7,418 bases of DNA from Gammaproteobacteria bacterium (lineage in GTDB: Bacteria; Pseudomonadota; Gammaproteobacteria; DSM-16500): the NCBI GenBank assembly GCA_013287025.1, contig JABDEN010000068.1, forward strand, positions 1 to 7,418. Direction: 5' to 3'. The translations under genes were made by a program, and so were the position numbers. This document shows, piece by piece, positions 6,884-7,418 of this stretch; positions within the stretch are counted from its first letter, which is position 1; the number at the start of each line of letters is the position of its first letter. The notes under the pieces are model-generated. The model made no database searches and was not told the origin of the DNA. It saw only the letters and a list, made by a program, of their open reading frames with translations.

Positions 6884-7231
6884 TAACAATAAAGCACCTA
6901 ATGTCACGGTAAGATTGGTGACAAATAACGCCATGTGTTGTTTACGAAGCTCACCCGTAAAATGCCAAAAAGGATGCAAAAGAAAAACAATAAAAAATGT
7001 AAAGAAAATTAATACGATGCTTGCCAGCATGATCCATGTATTACTCATAATCATAAAACCCGCAATGATTTGTATACCGATGGCAATGGATAACAAAAAA
7101 AACGGAGAGGGTAAATTTCTTTTGATCATGACTTCAGTGATAGGTGTCCAATGATAAATGTTCCAGAAACCAAAAAATATAAAATAAAATCCAATTAAAT
7201 AATGTGCCAGCAATTGTAAAAAATTTTCCAT
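6851..7231 (-). CDS. DoxX-like small integral membrane protein
   Basis: A 126-residue membrane protein, counted from the ATG at 7231. It has about four hydrophobic segments: LAHYLIGFYFIFFGFWNIY, FFLLSIAIGIQIIAGFMIM, IMLASIVLIFFTFFIVFLL and LFVTNLTVTLGALLLL. The early GFYFIFFGFWNIYHW, the HPFW motif after the third segment and the MALFVTNLTVTLGALLLL end match the general layout of the DoxX/YphA superfamily. Members of that group have been linked to quinone, thiosulfate or redox functions, but most are uncharacterised and no substrate can be assigned. An upstream in-frame ATG at 7261 would add 10 residues but would place the strong ribosome site inside the coding region, so the shorter form is preferred. 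The 3' end overlaps the second ankyrin gene by 33 bases. The promoter is not clear; a weak TGn-TATGAG lies at 7257-7262. Confidence 0.8.
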   Translation of the reverse strand: MENFLQLLAHYLIGFYFIFFGFWNIYHWTPITEVMIKRNLPSPFFLLSIAIGIQIIAGFMIMSNTWIMLASIVLIFFTFFIVFLLHPFWHFTGELRKQHMALFVTNLTVTLGALLLLTTASKPLIS

Positions 7232-7239
7232 TATTTTTT

Positions 7240-7245
7240 CTCCTT
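7240..7245 (-). promoter_or_regulatory. Ribosome binding site fixing the DoxX-like start
   Basis: The minus strand reads AAGGAG, a near-perfect Shine-Dalgarno, 8 bases before the ATG at 7231. This argues against the longer in-frame start at 7261. Confidence 0.85.
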
Positions 7246-7268
7246 TTGAGACAATTCTCATAACACTA

Positions 7269-7297
7269 TTGCACTAGTATTTAATGGATGTTATCTT
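7269..7297 (+). promoter_or_regulatory. Extended -10 promoter of tRNA-Val
   Basis: TTGCAC (7269-7274; 3 of 6) lies 17 bases before TATCTT (7292-7297; 4 of 6), which is preceded by the extension TGT (7289-7291). The next bases, AAGCCCCC (7298-7305), make a C-rich discriminator before the expected start near 7304. GC-rich discriminators are the known hallmark of ppGpp/DksA-controlled stable RNA promoters in gammaproteobacteria. The tRNA begins about 15 bases further on. Confidence 0.6.
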
Positions 7298-7318
7298 AAG
7301 CCCCCTTGAATGTATAGA

Positions 7319-7393
7319 AGGCACGTAGCTCAGTGGTAGAGCACCACCTTGACATGGTGGTGGTCGGTGGTTCGATCCCACTCGTGCCTACCA
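7319..7393 (+). tRNA. tRNA-Val (anticodon GAC)
   Basis: The 75-nt sequence forms a complete cloverleaf. The acceptor stem is AGGCACG (7319-7325) pairing with CGTGCCT (7383-7389), followed by discriminator A and an encoded CCA (7391-7393). The anticodon stem CCACC/GGTGG encloses loop TTGACAT, with anticodon GAC at 7351-7353. A 5-base variable loop follows, then a T-arm GGTGG/CCACT with loop TTCGATC and one G-U pair. It reads the Val codons GUC and GUU. Nothing recognisable follows in the last 25 bases. Confidence 0.96.
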
Positions 7394-7418
7394 ATAATAA
7401 TCGAATATCTTCGGAAAT

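Noticed and set aside
6902..6923. Inverted repeat TGTCAC/GTGACA just after the second ankyrin gene
   Set aside because: The stem is only 6 bp with a 10-base loop and no T-tract, and it lies within the DoxX-like coding sequence; it is plausible by chance.
7022..7031. TGCCAGCATG, matching the arm of the inverted repeat at 3600-3609
   Set aside because: A 10-base match inside the DoxX-like coding region without a partner arm; most likely coincidence.
7232..7261. Longer start (7261) for the DoxX-like protein
   Set aside because: It would bury the AAGGAG ribosome site at 7240-7245 in the coding region, and the extra residues MRIVSKGEKI do not look like the start of a membrane segment.
7319..7393. 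tRNA-Val as an integration site for the accessory genes
   Set aside because: No integrase gene and no direct repeat of the tRNA 3' end was found elsewhere in the window.

Overview
The window looks like a chromosomal segment of a host-associated gammaproteobacterium, most likely from the order Legionellales (Legionella, Coxiella, Rickettsiella and relatives). The grounds are a low-GC sequence, gammaproteobacterial-type UvrB and tRNAs with encoded CCA, and two ankyrin-repeat proteins of the kind common in intracellular bacteria. From memory, aspartate aminotransferase also lies next to uvrB in Legionella and Coxiella. The genus cannot be fixed from the sequence alone.

Left part (1-3577), housekeeping: a tRNA-Asn(GUU) gene and an aspartate aminotransferase gene lie on the minus strand, diverging from uvrB on the plus strand. 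The 219-base divergent spacer holds good sigma70-type promoter candidates for both directions. The tRNA-Asn gene has its own promoter just past the aminotransferase stop.

Middle (3578-6883), accessory: after uvrB comes an 18-bp perfect inverted repeat with a nested alternative hairpin, resembling REP-type elements. It is followed by an ankyrin-repeat gene (plus), a class I SAM-methyltransferase-like gene (minus) and a second ankyrin-repeat gene with a C-terminal membrane anchor (plus). This block is visibly more AT-rich than uvrB: one 60-base line of the first ankyrin gene (3841-3900) is 25% GC, against 40% for a line of uvrB (2281-2340). The first ankyrin gene and the methyltransferase overlap tail to tail by 61 bases. 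The methyltransferase and the second ankyrin gene diverge from a 72-base spacer. The three look like accessory or host-interaction genes, but no secretion signal or substrate can be proven here.

Right part (6851-7418): a small four-helix DoxX-like membrane protein on the minus strand overlaps the end of the second ankyrin gene by 33 bases. Then comes tRNA-Val(GAC) on the plus strand with an extended -10 promoter and a C-rich stretch before the likely transcription start. The last 25 bases (7394-7418) hold nothing I recognise. No integrase, transposase, CRISPR array or toxin-antitoxin pair is visible, and no stretch over 300 bases lacks a gene. No convincing GC-rich intrinsic terminator was found anywhere.
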